Shown here one piece after another: positions 52,875-61,230 of a stretch of DNA of 64,000 nucleotides. Position 1 is the stretch's first letter. Every line of letters begins with the position of its first letter. Origin of the DNA: Paenibacillus glacialis (GTDB taxonomy: Bacteria; Bacillota; Bacilli; Paenibacillales; Paenibacillaceae); the NCBI RefSeq assembly GCF_001637205.1, contig NZ_LVJH01000058.1:124001-188000 (forward strand), given 5' to 3'. The notes beneath the pieces are model-generated. The model had not been told where the DNA came from. It made no database searches and saw only the letters and a list, made by a program, of their open reading frames with translations. The position numbers and the translations under genes are program-made.

Positions 52875-53057
52875 AGTGATCCTCCGATAGTTATTGCGAA
52901 TAGTGAACAGTATTTATTATTAACACCATTTACCATAACCTATGATGTAAATTTTTACAATATCCCACTTCATTAAGTTAAAAGTTTATTTTGCTTGTCT
53001 CCCATAAGAAAGCATGTAGAATGATCGATTTCCCTTGAGGAATATACACTTTTTTCA

Positions 53058-53087
53058 TTGTTATAAGGACAAAATTCAAGGTATACT
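53058..53087 (+). promoter_or_regulatory. Sigma-A promoter of the GH20 gene
   Basis: TTGTTA (53058-53063), 18 bp, TATACT (53082-53087), about 45 bp before the ATG. Confidence 0.55.
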
Positions 53088-53132
53088 TGTTAAATGTTGG
53101 ATCACAATCTTATTTCTCAGGAGGATGCACCG

Positions 53133-55049
53133 ATGAAATTGCGTTTTGAAGGGGATTTGACCACGCTTACGCCTGGTATACAGGCATTGTCTCATGATCT
53201 CGGATTTACCGAAGCCAAGGACGGATTAACCGTTCAAGTCGAGGTTTCGACAAGTGTTGAAGAATTGGTGGTTGGATTACATCAGGGTAAGGCGTATATA
53301 CGATATGGACAAAAACATCAGTTTTTTCGCGGACTCGGCCTTCTAATCCAGCACAGTTCCAACGAAGAGACATTCGAGCTTCGGGAGAAACAACAGTTCG
53401 ATACGATCGGACCGATGTTCGATCTATCCCGCAATGCTGTATTGAGCGTGAGCAGCTTCAAATTCATGCTGAATAAAATGGCCTTGATGGGGCTTAACAC
53501 CGTCATGCTATATATGGAGGATACGTATGCAATCGAAGGTGAACCTTACTTCGGTTATATGCGGGGCCGATATACGCAAGTGGAACTGAAGGAGATTGAC
53601 GATTATGCCGACCAATTCGGCATCGAGGCCTTCCCAAGCATTCAAACGCTCGCTCATTTGGAAGAATTCCTGAAGTGGGAGCCCGTGTCCAATTACAAAG
53701 ATACAAAAGGCGCACTCCTTGTTGGAGAAGACCGAACAGATCAATTGATCGAGAAAATGATCGAAGCCGCAAGTGCTCCGTTCCGCAGCCGTAAAATCCA
53801 TGTTGGTATGGACGAAGCAGAGGAGCTCGGCCGAGGTAAATATTTAGACCGCAACGGTTATAGAAGCCGATTCGATATCATGACTGAGCATCTTGAGAAG
53901 GTTCTCAACTGCGCTCGTAGCCATGGATTGAAACCAATGATGTGGAGCGATATGTTCCTGAAGCTTGCTTCAGAGAATAGCAGTGAGTATTACGATAAAG
54001 ATACGCAGATTCCTGAGGAAATGGCGCGCCTTATCCCTAAAGACGTAGATATGGTGTATTGGGATTATGTACATACCGAACAGGAGGAATACGAGAATCT
54101 GATTGCTAAGCACCGTAAGCTTGGGAATAATCTGGTGTTTGCTGGTGCCGTATGGATATTCAATACATTCGGGGTCAATTACGGCTTGTCTCTGAACGCC
54201 TCGGACACGGCGCTCCAAGTGTGCAAGAAGGAAGGAATCCGTGAAGTGTACGCTACGATGTGGGGCGATGACGGAAATGAAAGTAATCCGTTTATTGCAC
54301 TGCTAGGCTTACAACTCTACGCGGAGCATGCATATTCAGAAGAGAGCCCGGATCACAAATATTTAGCTGAACGGGTCAAGTTCTGTACAGGAATTGATTC
54401 CGATACTTTCCTGCAACTGAAATATTTGGACGAAACACCGGGCGCTGAGCCAAATAACCAGAAGCAGAGCAATCCTTCGAAGTTTCTACTGTACCAAGAT
54501 GTGTTGCTTGGACTCTTCGACAAACAGATCGAAGGATTGGACATGGCTGAACATTATTCGAAAGTGGAGTACAATATACGCAGCCAGCGCAATAAGGATG
54601 CTGAACTGGATTACTTGTTCGAGGTACCTGAGAAGTTATGCGGTGTGTTGAAACAGAAGAGTGAAATTGGGATCACATTGAAGCGAGCCTATGATGAGAA
54701 GGACAATGAAACGTTACGACGCATTGCGACGCAAACGCTACCCACGATCTCGGATGCAGTGCGTGAGCTGCGCGCAGCTCACCGCAGCCAGTGGCTACGC
54801 ATGTTTAAGCCTTTCGGCTGGGAAGTCATCGACATTCGCTACGGTGGAGTTGTTAACCGACTCGACACGGCAAGCTTAAGGATTCTCGATTATATAGAGG
54901 GCAGAATCGAACGGATCGAAGAACTCGAGCAAGAACGTCTGCTCTATAGCACAACAAACCGATTCACCAACAAAGGAGCAGGCTGGTGCAGCTTTTACTA
55001 CAGAATGGCAACGCCGAACGTATTTTTCCACGTCCTTAATCCATTTTAA
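53133..55049 (+). CDS. GH20 beta-N-acetylglucosaminidase (GcnA-like)
   Basis: 638 aa, no signal peptide. An N-terminal GH20b-like domain (to about residue 100) is followed by the catalytic barrel beginning GPMFDLSRNAVLSV. The catalytic Asp-Glu pair lies in IHVGMDEAEELGRGKYLDRN near residue 227. The C-terminal helical part ends with WCSFYYRMATPNVFFHVL, a typical family end. These enzymes remove terminal N-acetylglucosamine from N-glycans or chito-oligosaccharides in the cytoplasm. AGGAGG lies eight bases before the ATG at 53133; the frame from 53094 lacks a site. It would complete the work of the GH18 and GH85 enzymes in this window. Confidence 0.88.
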   Translation: MKLRFEGDLTTLTPGIQALSHDLGFTEAKDGLTVQVEVSTSVEELVVGLHQGKAYIRYGQKHQFFRGLGLLIQHSSNEETFELREKQQFDTIGPMFDLSRNAVLSVSSFKFMLNKMALMGLNTVMLYMEDTYAIEGEPYFGYMRGRYTQVELKEIDDYADQFGIEAFPSIQTLAHLEEFLKWEPVSNYKDTKGALLVGEDRTDQLIEKMIEAASAPFRSRKIHVGMDEAEELGRGKYLDRNGYRSRFDIMTEHLEKVLNCARSHGLKPMMWSDMFLKLASENSSEYYDKDTQIPEEMARLIPKDVDMVYWDYVHTEQEEYENLIAKHRKLGNNLVFAGAVWIFNTFGVNYGLSLNASDTALQVCKKEGIREVYATMWGDDGNESNPFIALLGLQLYAEHAYSEESPDHKYLAERVKFCTGIDSDTFLQLKYLDETPGAEPNNQKQSNPSKFLLYQDVLLGLFDKQIEGLDMAEHYSKVEYNIRSQRNKDAELDYLFEVPEKLCGVLKQKSEIGITLKRAYDEKDNETLRRIATQTLPTISDAVRELRAAHRSQWLRMFKPFGWEVIDIRYGGVVNRLDTASLRILDYIEGRIERIEELEQERLLYSTTNRFTNKGAGWCSFYYRMATPNVFFHVLNPF

Positions 55050-55089
55050 TAAACCGAGTTGTCGGGGAGATTTTGCTCCTCCCCCTATC

Positions 55090-55230
55090 AAGTAGACAGT
55101 AAAACAGGCTACACTGCCAGCGCGCGTCGATGATTCATCGGTGTGCGCTGTTTTAATTTATCTAGCGTACACCGTAAGCCTTGATCCGAATGAAGTATCG
55201 TACAATAAGCAGAATATAGTAAAACAGACA
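55090..55230 (-). mobile_element. IS3-family transposase relic with internal deletion
   Basis: On the minus strand (about 55200 to 55109) the frame reads ILHSDQGLRCTLDKLKQRTP and MNHRRALAV, then stop. HSDQG is the second-Asp motif of the IS3 OrfB integrase core, and KLKQRTP is typical of its extreme C-terminus. The 50-60 residues that normally lie between, including the catalytic Glu, are deleted. AGTAAAACAG occurs at both edges (55098-55107 and 55218-55227), perhaps the deletion or insertion boundary. Confidence 0.6.
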
Positions 55231-55263
55231 AAAAGGTCACGTCTCATTGGACATGACCTTTTT
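55228..55263. terminator. Terminator downstream of the GH20 gene and IS relic
   Basis: AAAAAGGTCA-cg-TC, loop, GA-ca-TGACCTTTTT. The stem has flanking A and T runs and can work both ways. Confidence 0.7.
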
Positions 55264-55713
55264 GTGTTTCCTCGTTACCATCAACGCAGCACACGGCACT
55301 ACACACGCATGGTATCGGTAACATAACTTTCAATTTCCTCCGTGGATTCCATCTGAAATGTGTGCTCCGGGAAAATCGCTGGATGAAGTGACTGTTGTGG
55401 TATCGTACCATAGGCTCCTTATGACCATAGAACGTGTCCTCACAGAAATGCTTCAAATCGACGCTCCCATATACAGCTTCAGTGGAATATTTCATCGTGC
55501 CAATTTCTTCGCCAAGCGCATTCATCAAATATCCTTTTAAGCATCTGAAAACCTAGAATGGTTTCTACACTGTATATATTATCTTGATTATCCATAATAA
55601 GATAATTTCATTCACTTCTTCAAGATACTCCATTCCCCCTAGTACCTTACCTGTCATAAAAACAGCTTTTTGAGCACTTCAATGGCTTTCCTAGTTGATG
55701 AATATTTCTTCAT
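55264..55713 (-). pseudogene. Unidentified gene broken by several frameshifts
   Basis: Reading from an ATG at 55713 the coding sense moves between frames: KKYSSTRKAIEVLKKLFL, then MTGKVLGGMEYLEEVNEIIL, then DNQDNIYSVETILGFQMLK, then GYLMNALGEEIGTMKYSTEA and VYGSVDLKHFCEDTFYGHKE. Each switch needs a one-base change; one lies in an A4 run. The pieces join to a plausible soluble protein that I do not recognise. GAAGG precedes the ATG. Confidence 0.5.
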
Positions 55714-55734
55714 TCGCCTTCAATTCTAACCCCT

Positions 55735-55890
55735 CGCTTTTGCAACAGTTCCAACTTCTTGTCGTACACCCTGCAATATCCTGCTACTTGCCGTTGATGG
55801 CGTTTGTTGGAGTAAAACGTCCCCTTCCTTTTCTTCATGTTCCGCCCAGTCAACGAAAGCACGAACAGTTCGGACATTTACAAGGTTAAA
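55735..55890 (-). pseudogene. 3' end of another decayed gene
   Basis: The minus strand reads VRTVRAFVDWAEHEEKEGDV, LLQQTPSTASSRILQGVRQE, VGTVAKA. A one-base shift then gives EGLELKANEEIFIN and a stop that overlaps the start of the broken gene at 55713. No start is seen. It may be the end of a toxin or another protein of the neighbouring RHS region. The rest of 55050-55985 holds only the IS relic and hairpins. Confidence 0.35.
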
Positions 55891-55936
55891 TATCTATTAT
55901 TGTTCGGAACTGGGTGGGAGTCATATATATATAAGA

Positions 55937-55969
55937 AACCACAATACGAGTGTTAGTCGCATTGTGGTT
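55937..55969 (-). terminator. Terminator after the putative immunity gene
   Basis: AACCACAAT (55937-55945) pairs with ATTGTGGTT (55961-55969), with an inner CGA/TCG. It lies 17 bp after the stop at 55986. T-rich sequence follows on the minus strand and a stronger T7 run on the plus side. Confidence 0.6.
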
Positions 55970-55985
55970 AGACAATTTTTTTGTT

Positions 55986-56612
55986 CTACTCCAGTCTACT
56001 TGAAGTTCCTGCCCTAATATCGATTTCAAATTTTTCCTCAGGCAAGCCGAGATCTTCTGTCGTGTACATAATATAATGAGATGGATTTTTCGTCGTTTCA
56101 AGCATTACCCAGTGATTAACCTCACTAACCCCAAGTACTACAATCTTGCGTGTCTGAATATCAACTGGAATGTACATTTCCTCCCCTGAGCCCACATTTT
56201 TTAGGTAGAGCCGCGCATGACTGTTTTTTTGAAACAAATTGATTAAATCAATTCGATATTCATATTTTTCGTCATCTGTAATTTTGATTGAGTCACTTTC
56301 TACCTTTTCTTTCGCCCACCCGTTAGTGCTTACACTTTGAATCAAGGCAGTAGAAAGTATCGTTGATAACACTAGCGCAACACAGATTCCAACATAATCT
56401 ACTCCGCTCGTTGGAGTCCATCCTTTAATGAGTAATATAGTAAATAATACAGCGAACAATAGAATTGGAATACCTGCACCACCTAATGTGGTAGTTCCTT
56501 TAATATCCATTCCATGTTGGAAATATGCTGTTGAACCTAGAAGAAACCAAACAAATGATGAAACACTAAATAATATTATTGCTATTAATATAAGCCGTAA
56601 CCACACTCGCAT
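55986..56612 (-). CDS. Membrane protein, putative immunity protein of the RHS toxin
   Basis: 208 aa. Three membrane helices in the first half (LRLILIAIILFSVSSFVWFL, about 5-25; IPILLFAVLFTILLIKG, about 48-65; VGICVALVLSTILSTALIQS, about 73-93). A beta-rich domain of about 110 residues follows, possibly outside the membrane. GGGG lies six bases before the ATG. It is placed directly after the RHS toxin tip on the same strand, the usual place for the immunity gene of polymorphic toxins. No sequence family is recognised, so the role rests on position alone. Confidence 0.55.
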   Translation of the reverse strand: MRVWLRLILIAIILFSVSSFVWFLLGSTAYFQHGMDIKGTTTLGGAGIPILLFAVLFTILLIKGWTPTSGVDYVGICVALVLSTILSTALIQSVSTNGWAKEKVESDSIKITDDEKYEYRIDLINLFQKNSHARLYLKNVGSGEEMYIPVDIQTRKIVVLGVSEVNHWVMLETTKNPSHYIMYTTEDLGLPEEKFEIDIRAGTSSRLE

Positions 56613-56649
56613 ACTAGACCCCCTATGGAATGAACAAGCATTAGCACAA

Positions 56650-58216
56650 CTATCTCTTTAATATTGGCTCAATATATTTTTTCCAGATGTCTATGCTGCT
56701 GTGCATAACTGAATGAGCTTGAATTTTGGTGCCGATTTTCTCAGCATCTTTGGCACGCACATTATCTGCACCTTTAAATTTGCGTGTAAAAGTAGAAAAT
56801 ATTGACCACGCTCTTCCTCCAAAATCGCCTTGGACTGCATCCCTTTCATTATACATCTGAATATGTTGCCCAACCTCGGTATCTAGTTTATATCCTCTTA
56901 CAGGAGTCGCAATAGTAATTAAAGCTTTTACTTTCAAACCCCTCTTATCCAAAATGTTAGCTACTTCAATTGCTATATTTCCACCATGGCTATACCCAAT
57001 TAATTCTTATGGGTTCATTCGTATTTTGCCTGTGCCAGTTAAATACTTTTCGCAATATTTCCCATGACGCATCGTAACGAGCATCGTTAGAATTTTTACC
57101 AGACCAATTCAACTTTTCACTTTTCTCATGAAATAGTCCTTCAACATATTTCACAAAGTCTGCGGTCCAAGTATCTCCATCTGAAAAAGTACCATGAATG
57201 AGCCAAACCTTATGTCCACTTGGATCCGTATATATTAACGGATTATTATGAACATACGCATACAAATTCAACGTCTGCGGATCATCAATCTGCCCTTCAT
57301 ACGTATCCTCACCCATAAACCGTGCCGTACCTGGATCATACCAACGAGCACGAAGGTATTGCAAACCCGTCGTGTCATCCCAATATTCTCCGGCGTAACG
57401 CAGTGTATTCGGAACGGTCTCTTCTTCGATCAACGGGCCTCCCCAAATATCGTAGGTGTAGCTATTCAGCGTCTTACCATTCGCATCCACCAAGCCGACC
57501 ACATCGCCGTGTCCGTTCAATTGGTAGTATTGCAACTTGCCACTTTCCTTGTCCTGACGTGCCCACAGCTGACCATACAGATCATAAATATACATGTAGC
57601 TGATATCCGCCTTACCAGTTGAAGACACTTTAGCTTCCGCTATCAGTTTCGCTTCTTCATCATAGTAGTGTCGGGTGATCTGTTCTCCCTCGGTTCGTTC
57701 ATACAACAAGCCATCTCCGTTGTAGGTGTAAGATACTGTTTTACCTTCCTCTACTACCTTTTTCAACCGATTCTGACTGTCGTACGTGTACTCAGCATGT
57801 TTTAACCCAAAAATCTTGCCACTACCTTTATCCAATCGATTGCCGTTGGCATCATAGGAGTACGTTTCGTTCTGCGTACCCGCTTCGCTTTGAATCCGGT
57901 TCGACGGATCGTACGTATATTGATCCACTGCACCGTTCTGGCTGCGCGTGATGATATTTTTATTGCGGTCATAATTACAGCCGAATTGATGCGTCGTGGA
58001 ACCGCCTTGTTCGATACTCATTCCAGAGAGGTCATAACCGTCATATTGATAATCGGTACTCGGGCCACTACCGAACGATTCGCGCTCCAGCATACTGTTC
58101 GCACTGTATTCAAAAGCCATGCGGTCGACTGGAGATGATGCGGATTCAGCCATGGCAGCCACGCCTCCTGAACCCGCCGTAATATCCATGGAAGTGACGC
58201 GGTTCATCGTATCCAA
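56650..58216 (-). pseudogene. Orphan RHS/YD-repeat tip with alpha/beta-hydrolase toxin domain, frameshifted
   Basis: The frame from 58216 holds YD repeats (YDPSNRIQSEAG, YDSQNRLKKVVEEG) and the RHS core (LRYAGEYWDDTTGLQYLRAR, then LNLYAYVHNNPLIYTDPSGH). The DPSGH is the usual junction to a variable toxin. The toxin tail starts KVWLIHGTFSDGDTW and stops at 56990. In the next frame it continues GYSHGGNIAIEVANILDKRG, ALITIATPVRGYKL, down to 56650. HG-x-F and GYSHGG are lipase/serine-hydrolase motifs. One extra A at about 57001 (AATTAATT for an expected AATAATT, plus strand) accounts for the break. The 5' part of a full RHS or WapA protein is missing: the frame opens after a TAA with no signal peptide. 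Confidence 0.75.
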
Positions 58217-58332
58217 AGACCTAAAAAATGGTTACTTCAACAGTCATGGTATAAACCTTTGTTTTATCCACTCAATCTAACATTTATCAACTTTAAATTA
58301 TTTCTAAATTTATGGACAATATGTACAAGGAA

Positions 58333-58347
58333 TTGAAAACGCTTTCA
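58333..58347 (+). promoter_or_regulatory. cre site (CcpA) upstream of the GH85 gene
   Basis: TTGAAAACGCTTTCA matches WTGNAANCGNWNNCW at all fixed positions. It lies about 150 bp before the start codon and just before the duplicated leader, consistent with carbon catabolite repression. Confidence 0.75.
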
Positions 58348-58353
58348 GATATA

Positions 58354-58475
58354 CCTAAGACCATGCTTTCGAAGTAGTTTTGTTCGACTGCGCTATCGCT
58401 TATCTCTCTCAAAACCTAAGACCATGCTTACGAAGTAGTTTTGTTCGATCACGCTATCGCTTATCTCTCTCAAAA
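58354..58475 (+). repeat. 61-bp leader element in tandem duplicate
   Basis: 58354-58414 and 58415-58475 are head-to-tail copies that differ at four positions (both start CCTAAGACCATGCTT and end CTCTCTCAAAA). Each copy contains AGTTTTG and, 28 bases later, CAAAA, so the second can fold as AGTTTTG/CAAAACT (58436-58442 with 58471-58477), ending four bases before the AGGAGG of the GH85 gene. Probably part of a structured 5' untranslated leader. Confidence 0.8.
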
Positions 58476-58493
58476 CTTTTAGGAGGTTTTCAC

Positions 58494-61172
58494 ATGACTA
58501 TTCCGTTCAGATTTAAAATGTTAGTCGCAACAGGTGTACTTGCAGCTTCCGTTGCAGGTTTGGCACCGAGCAGCCAAGCACAACAACCTTATTCCTCTTA
58601 CTGGTATCCAAAGGATTTGCTTACTTGGAGCTCGAGCCAAGACAAAGATGCCCCATTTAACAGAGCTAGCATTCCTCTTGCAGATCGTTTTTCTGGACAA
58701 AAGGTAAATCCGAAAGCTTCCGTAGATCCCAAAGTAATGGCACTTTCCATCATGAATCCACATACAAGCAATACACCTTCGCAAGGTTCGAATGAGTTCA
58801 ATACGTTCACATTCGGTTATTGGCAATATGTTGATAAGCTTGTTACATGGGGAGGATCAGCAGGAGAAGGGATCATTGTTCCGCCAAGTCCAGATGTCAT
58901 TGATGCGGGTCATAAGAATGGTGTACCTGTACTCGGAACTATTTTCTTCCCACCGACTGCATATGGAGGTCAATACGAATGGGTTAAAGAATTTATACAA
59001 CAAAACCCAGATGGAACTTTCCCAGTAGCAGACAAACTGCTAGAAGTCGCTAACTACTACGGTTTTGATGGCTGGTTTATTAATCAGGAAACAAAAGGCG
59101 GTACACCCGAAGATGCTCTTCAAATGCAAACATTGATTCAATATATGAAAGATAAAAAGGATGACATGCAGATCGTCTGGTACGATTCCATGACTAATAA
59201 AGGTAACATTGACTGGCAGAACGCATTAACAGATTCGAATCAGATGTTTCTGCAAAATAAAACTGAAAAAGTAGCCGACAACATGTTCCTCAATTTCTGG
59301 TGGAAAGACATGCAACCTTCCCGTGACAAAGCAATCACACTGGGAAGAAGTCCTTATGATCTGTATGCAGGTATCGACGTACAAGCCAACGGATATGACA
59401 CCAAAGTAAGCTGGGATGGTCTGTTCCCAGGGGGTACAGGTAACAATGCCAAAGTATCTCTCGGTTTGTACGCGCCAGACTGGACTTTCAGCAGCTCCAA
59501 AACACATGATGAATATTACATGAAAGAAAACAAGTTCTGGGTTGGACCGAATGGTACACCTAATAACACCGAAACAACGGATGCTTGGAAAGGTATCTCT
59601 AATTATGTTGTAGAACAATCAGCCATTAACCAATTACCCTTCTCTACCCATTTCAATACTGGTAATGGTCATTTCTTTTCAGTAGATGGACAATTGATGA
59701 CAGAAGAACCTTGGAGCAATCGCAGTTTACAAGATATTTTGCCTACATGGAGATGGATGACAGAAAGCAAAGGAGTCGCATTACAACCAAGCATCGACTT
59801 TACTACCGCCTATTACGGTGGAAGTTCATTAAAAGTAGCTGGTAAATTAAATGCAGCCAATGCGACAAATGTACAACTATATAAAACGGATTTATTAGCA
59901 GACAAGAACACTGAACTTGCAGTCACATACCAAACACCGTATAAAGCGTCCGACATAAAAGTAGGTCTTACTTTTGCAGATGCACCAGATCAAATCGTGT
60001 ATCTCGATGCTGGAAAGACAAAAGAAAATAAATGGACGACCAAGAAACTTTCTCTTAAACAGTATGCAGGTAAACGCATCACTTCCCTATCTTTATCCTT
60101 TTCTAGTGACAAAGAAATAGCTGATTACATGATTCATATTGGGGAACTATCGGTCTATAACACAAATAACGCTAAGAAGCTCCCAGCCGTATCCAATCTA
60201 GACATTAACGAGACGGACTTTAAAGAAGGCATTTACACTGATGCTAGATTAGTCTGGGACAAACTAGATGCCGATGTGCAGCACTATGAAGTCTACCGTG
60301 TTCTTCCATCTGGACAAAAAGAATGGTTAGGTGCAACCTCTAACAACGCTTACTACGTGCAACAGATGAAACGCGACAGCAAAGAAGATCGTACGACGCT
60401 TGAAGTTGTTGCAGTAAACAAACAATACCAACAAGGACAACGTACACAAGTACATTTCGATTGGCCTAAATACCCGAAACCTGTAGCAAAATTTACATCC
60501 GATACATTCGTCATCATGCCGGGTGGAAAAGTAACTTTCACTGATCTCTCTTCTGAAGTAGCTGAACAACGGTTATGGTCATTCCCTGGGGGTACACCCG
60601 CATCAAGCACGGACAAAAATCCAACTGTCTATTATGAAAAAGAGGGCATCTATCCCGTGACACTTACGGCGACTAACAGTGTCGGTCAAGATGTGAACAC
60701 ACAAGACAGTTATATAAACGTAACAACCGATGAGATCGCCTTAGCACGTAACATAGCGGTTGGTAAAACAACCACAGCAAGCAGCTTTGTGAGTAAGGGC
60801 GAAGCACCGGAATTTGCGGTTGATGGTAAAGTAACAGACAATAGTAAATGGTGCGCAGTAGGTTCAGGACCTCACTGGTTAACCGTTGACCTCGGTTCAG
60901 TTTCTAGACTGAAACAATTCGTCATCAAACATGCAGAAACGGGCGGAGAAGGTGCCTCCGTGAACACGAGTGACTTCACAATCGAAGTCAGTGAAGATGG
61001 AACCACGTGGAGTGAAGTCGTGAAAGTTCAAGGAAATACAAAAGCAGAAACCACCCACTCCATTCCAGTAACTAGTGCTAGATATGCCAAACTAACTGTT
61101 CTAAAAGGAACACAGGGTGGCGATTCAGCGGCTCGCATTTATGAATTCGAAGTTCATGGTGTTCAGAAGTAA
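58494..61172 (+). CDS. Secreted GH85 endo-beta-N-acetylglucosaminidase with PKD and F5/8C domains
   Basis: 892 aa. Signal peptide to about residue 31 (VAGLAPSSQAQ). The GH85 barrel follows, with the catalytic pair Asn197 and Glu199 in FDGWFINQET. A galactose-binding-like region and an FnIII-like segment (HYEVYRVLPSGQKEWLG) come next, then a PKD domain at about 660-740 (WSFPGGTPASSTDKNPTVYY) and a C-terminal F5/8 type C (CBM32-like) domain at about 760-892. The enzyme cuts the GlcNAc-GlcNAc bond of N-glycans on glycoproteins, releasing glycans outside the cell. AGGAGG lies seven bases before the ATG at 58494. A cre site upstream suggests CcpA repression. Confidence 0.93.
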   Translation: MTIPFRFKMLVATGVLAASVAGLAPSSQAQQPYSSYWYPKDLLTWSSSQDKDAPFNRASIPLADRFSGQKVNPKASVDPKVMALSIMNPHTSNTPSQGSNEFNTFTFGYWQYVDKLVTWGGSAGEGIIVPPSPDVIDAGHKNGVPVLGTIFFPPTAYGGQYEWVKEFIQQNPDGTFPVADKLLEVANYYGFDGWFINQETKGGTPEDALQMQTLIQYMKDKKDDMQIVWYDSMTNKGNIDWQNALTDSNQMFLQNKTEKVADNMFLNFWWKDMQPSRDKAITLGRSPYDLYAGIDVQANGYDTKVSWDGLFPGGTGNNAKVSLGLYAPDWTFSSSKTHDEYYMKENKFWVGPNGTPNNTETTDAWKGISNYVVEQSAINQLPFSTHFNTGNGHFFSVDGQLMTEEPWSNRSLQDILPTWRWMTESKGVALQPSIDFTTAYYGGSSLKVAGKLNAANATNVQLYKTDLLADKNTELAVTYQTPYKASDIKVGLTFADAPDQIVYLDAGKTKENKWTTKKLSLKQYAGKRITSLSLSFSSDKEIADYMIHIGELSVYNTNNAKKLPAVSNLDINETDFKEGIYTDARLVWDKLDADVQHYEVYRVLPSGQKEWLGATSNNAYYVQQMKRDSKEDRTTLEVVAVNKQYQQGQRTQVHFDWPKYPKPVAKFTSDTFVIMPGGKVTFTDLSSEVAEQRLWSFPGGTPASSTDKNPTVYYEKEGIYPVTLTATNSVGQDVNTQDSYINVTTDEIALARNIAVGKTTTASSFVSKGEAPEFAVDGKVTDNSKWCAVGSGPHWLTVDLGSVSRLKQFVIKHAETGGEGASVNTSDFTIEVSEDGTTWSEVVKVQGNTKAETTHSIPVTSARYAKLTVLKGTQGGDSAARIYEFEVHGVQK

Positions 61173-61185
61173 CTTACAATGCTAC

Positions 61186-61228
61186 AACGACGACCACTCC
61201 CGATTACTATCGGCAAGTGGTCGTCGTT
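61186..61228. terminator. Bidirectional terminator between GH85 and DegV genes
   Basis: AACGACGACCACT (61186-61198) with AGTGGTCGTCGTT (61216-61228), plus an inner CCGAT/ATCGG stem. It nearly touches the DegV stop. Confidence 0.8.
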
Positions 61229-61230
61229 TA

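Noticed and set aside
53503..53801. Minus-strand frames inside the GH20 gene
   Set aside because: Two overlapping shadows without start signals; the plus strand has clear GH20 motifs.
57248..57622. Plus-strand 124-codon frame opposite the RHS core
   Set aside because: Shadow of the YD-repeat coding strand; Ile/Arg-rich and without a start signal.
58354..58475. CRISPR-like repeat
   Set aside because: Only two units, head to tail without spacers; it is a leader duplication.
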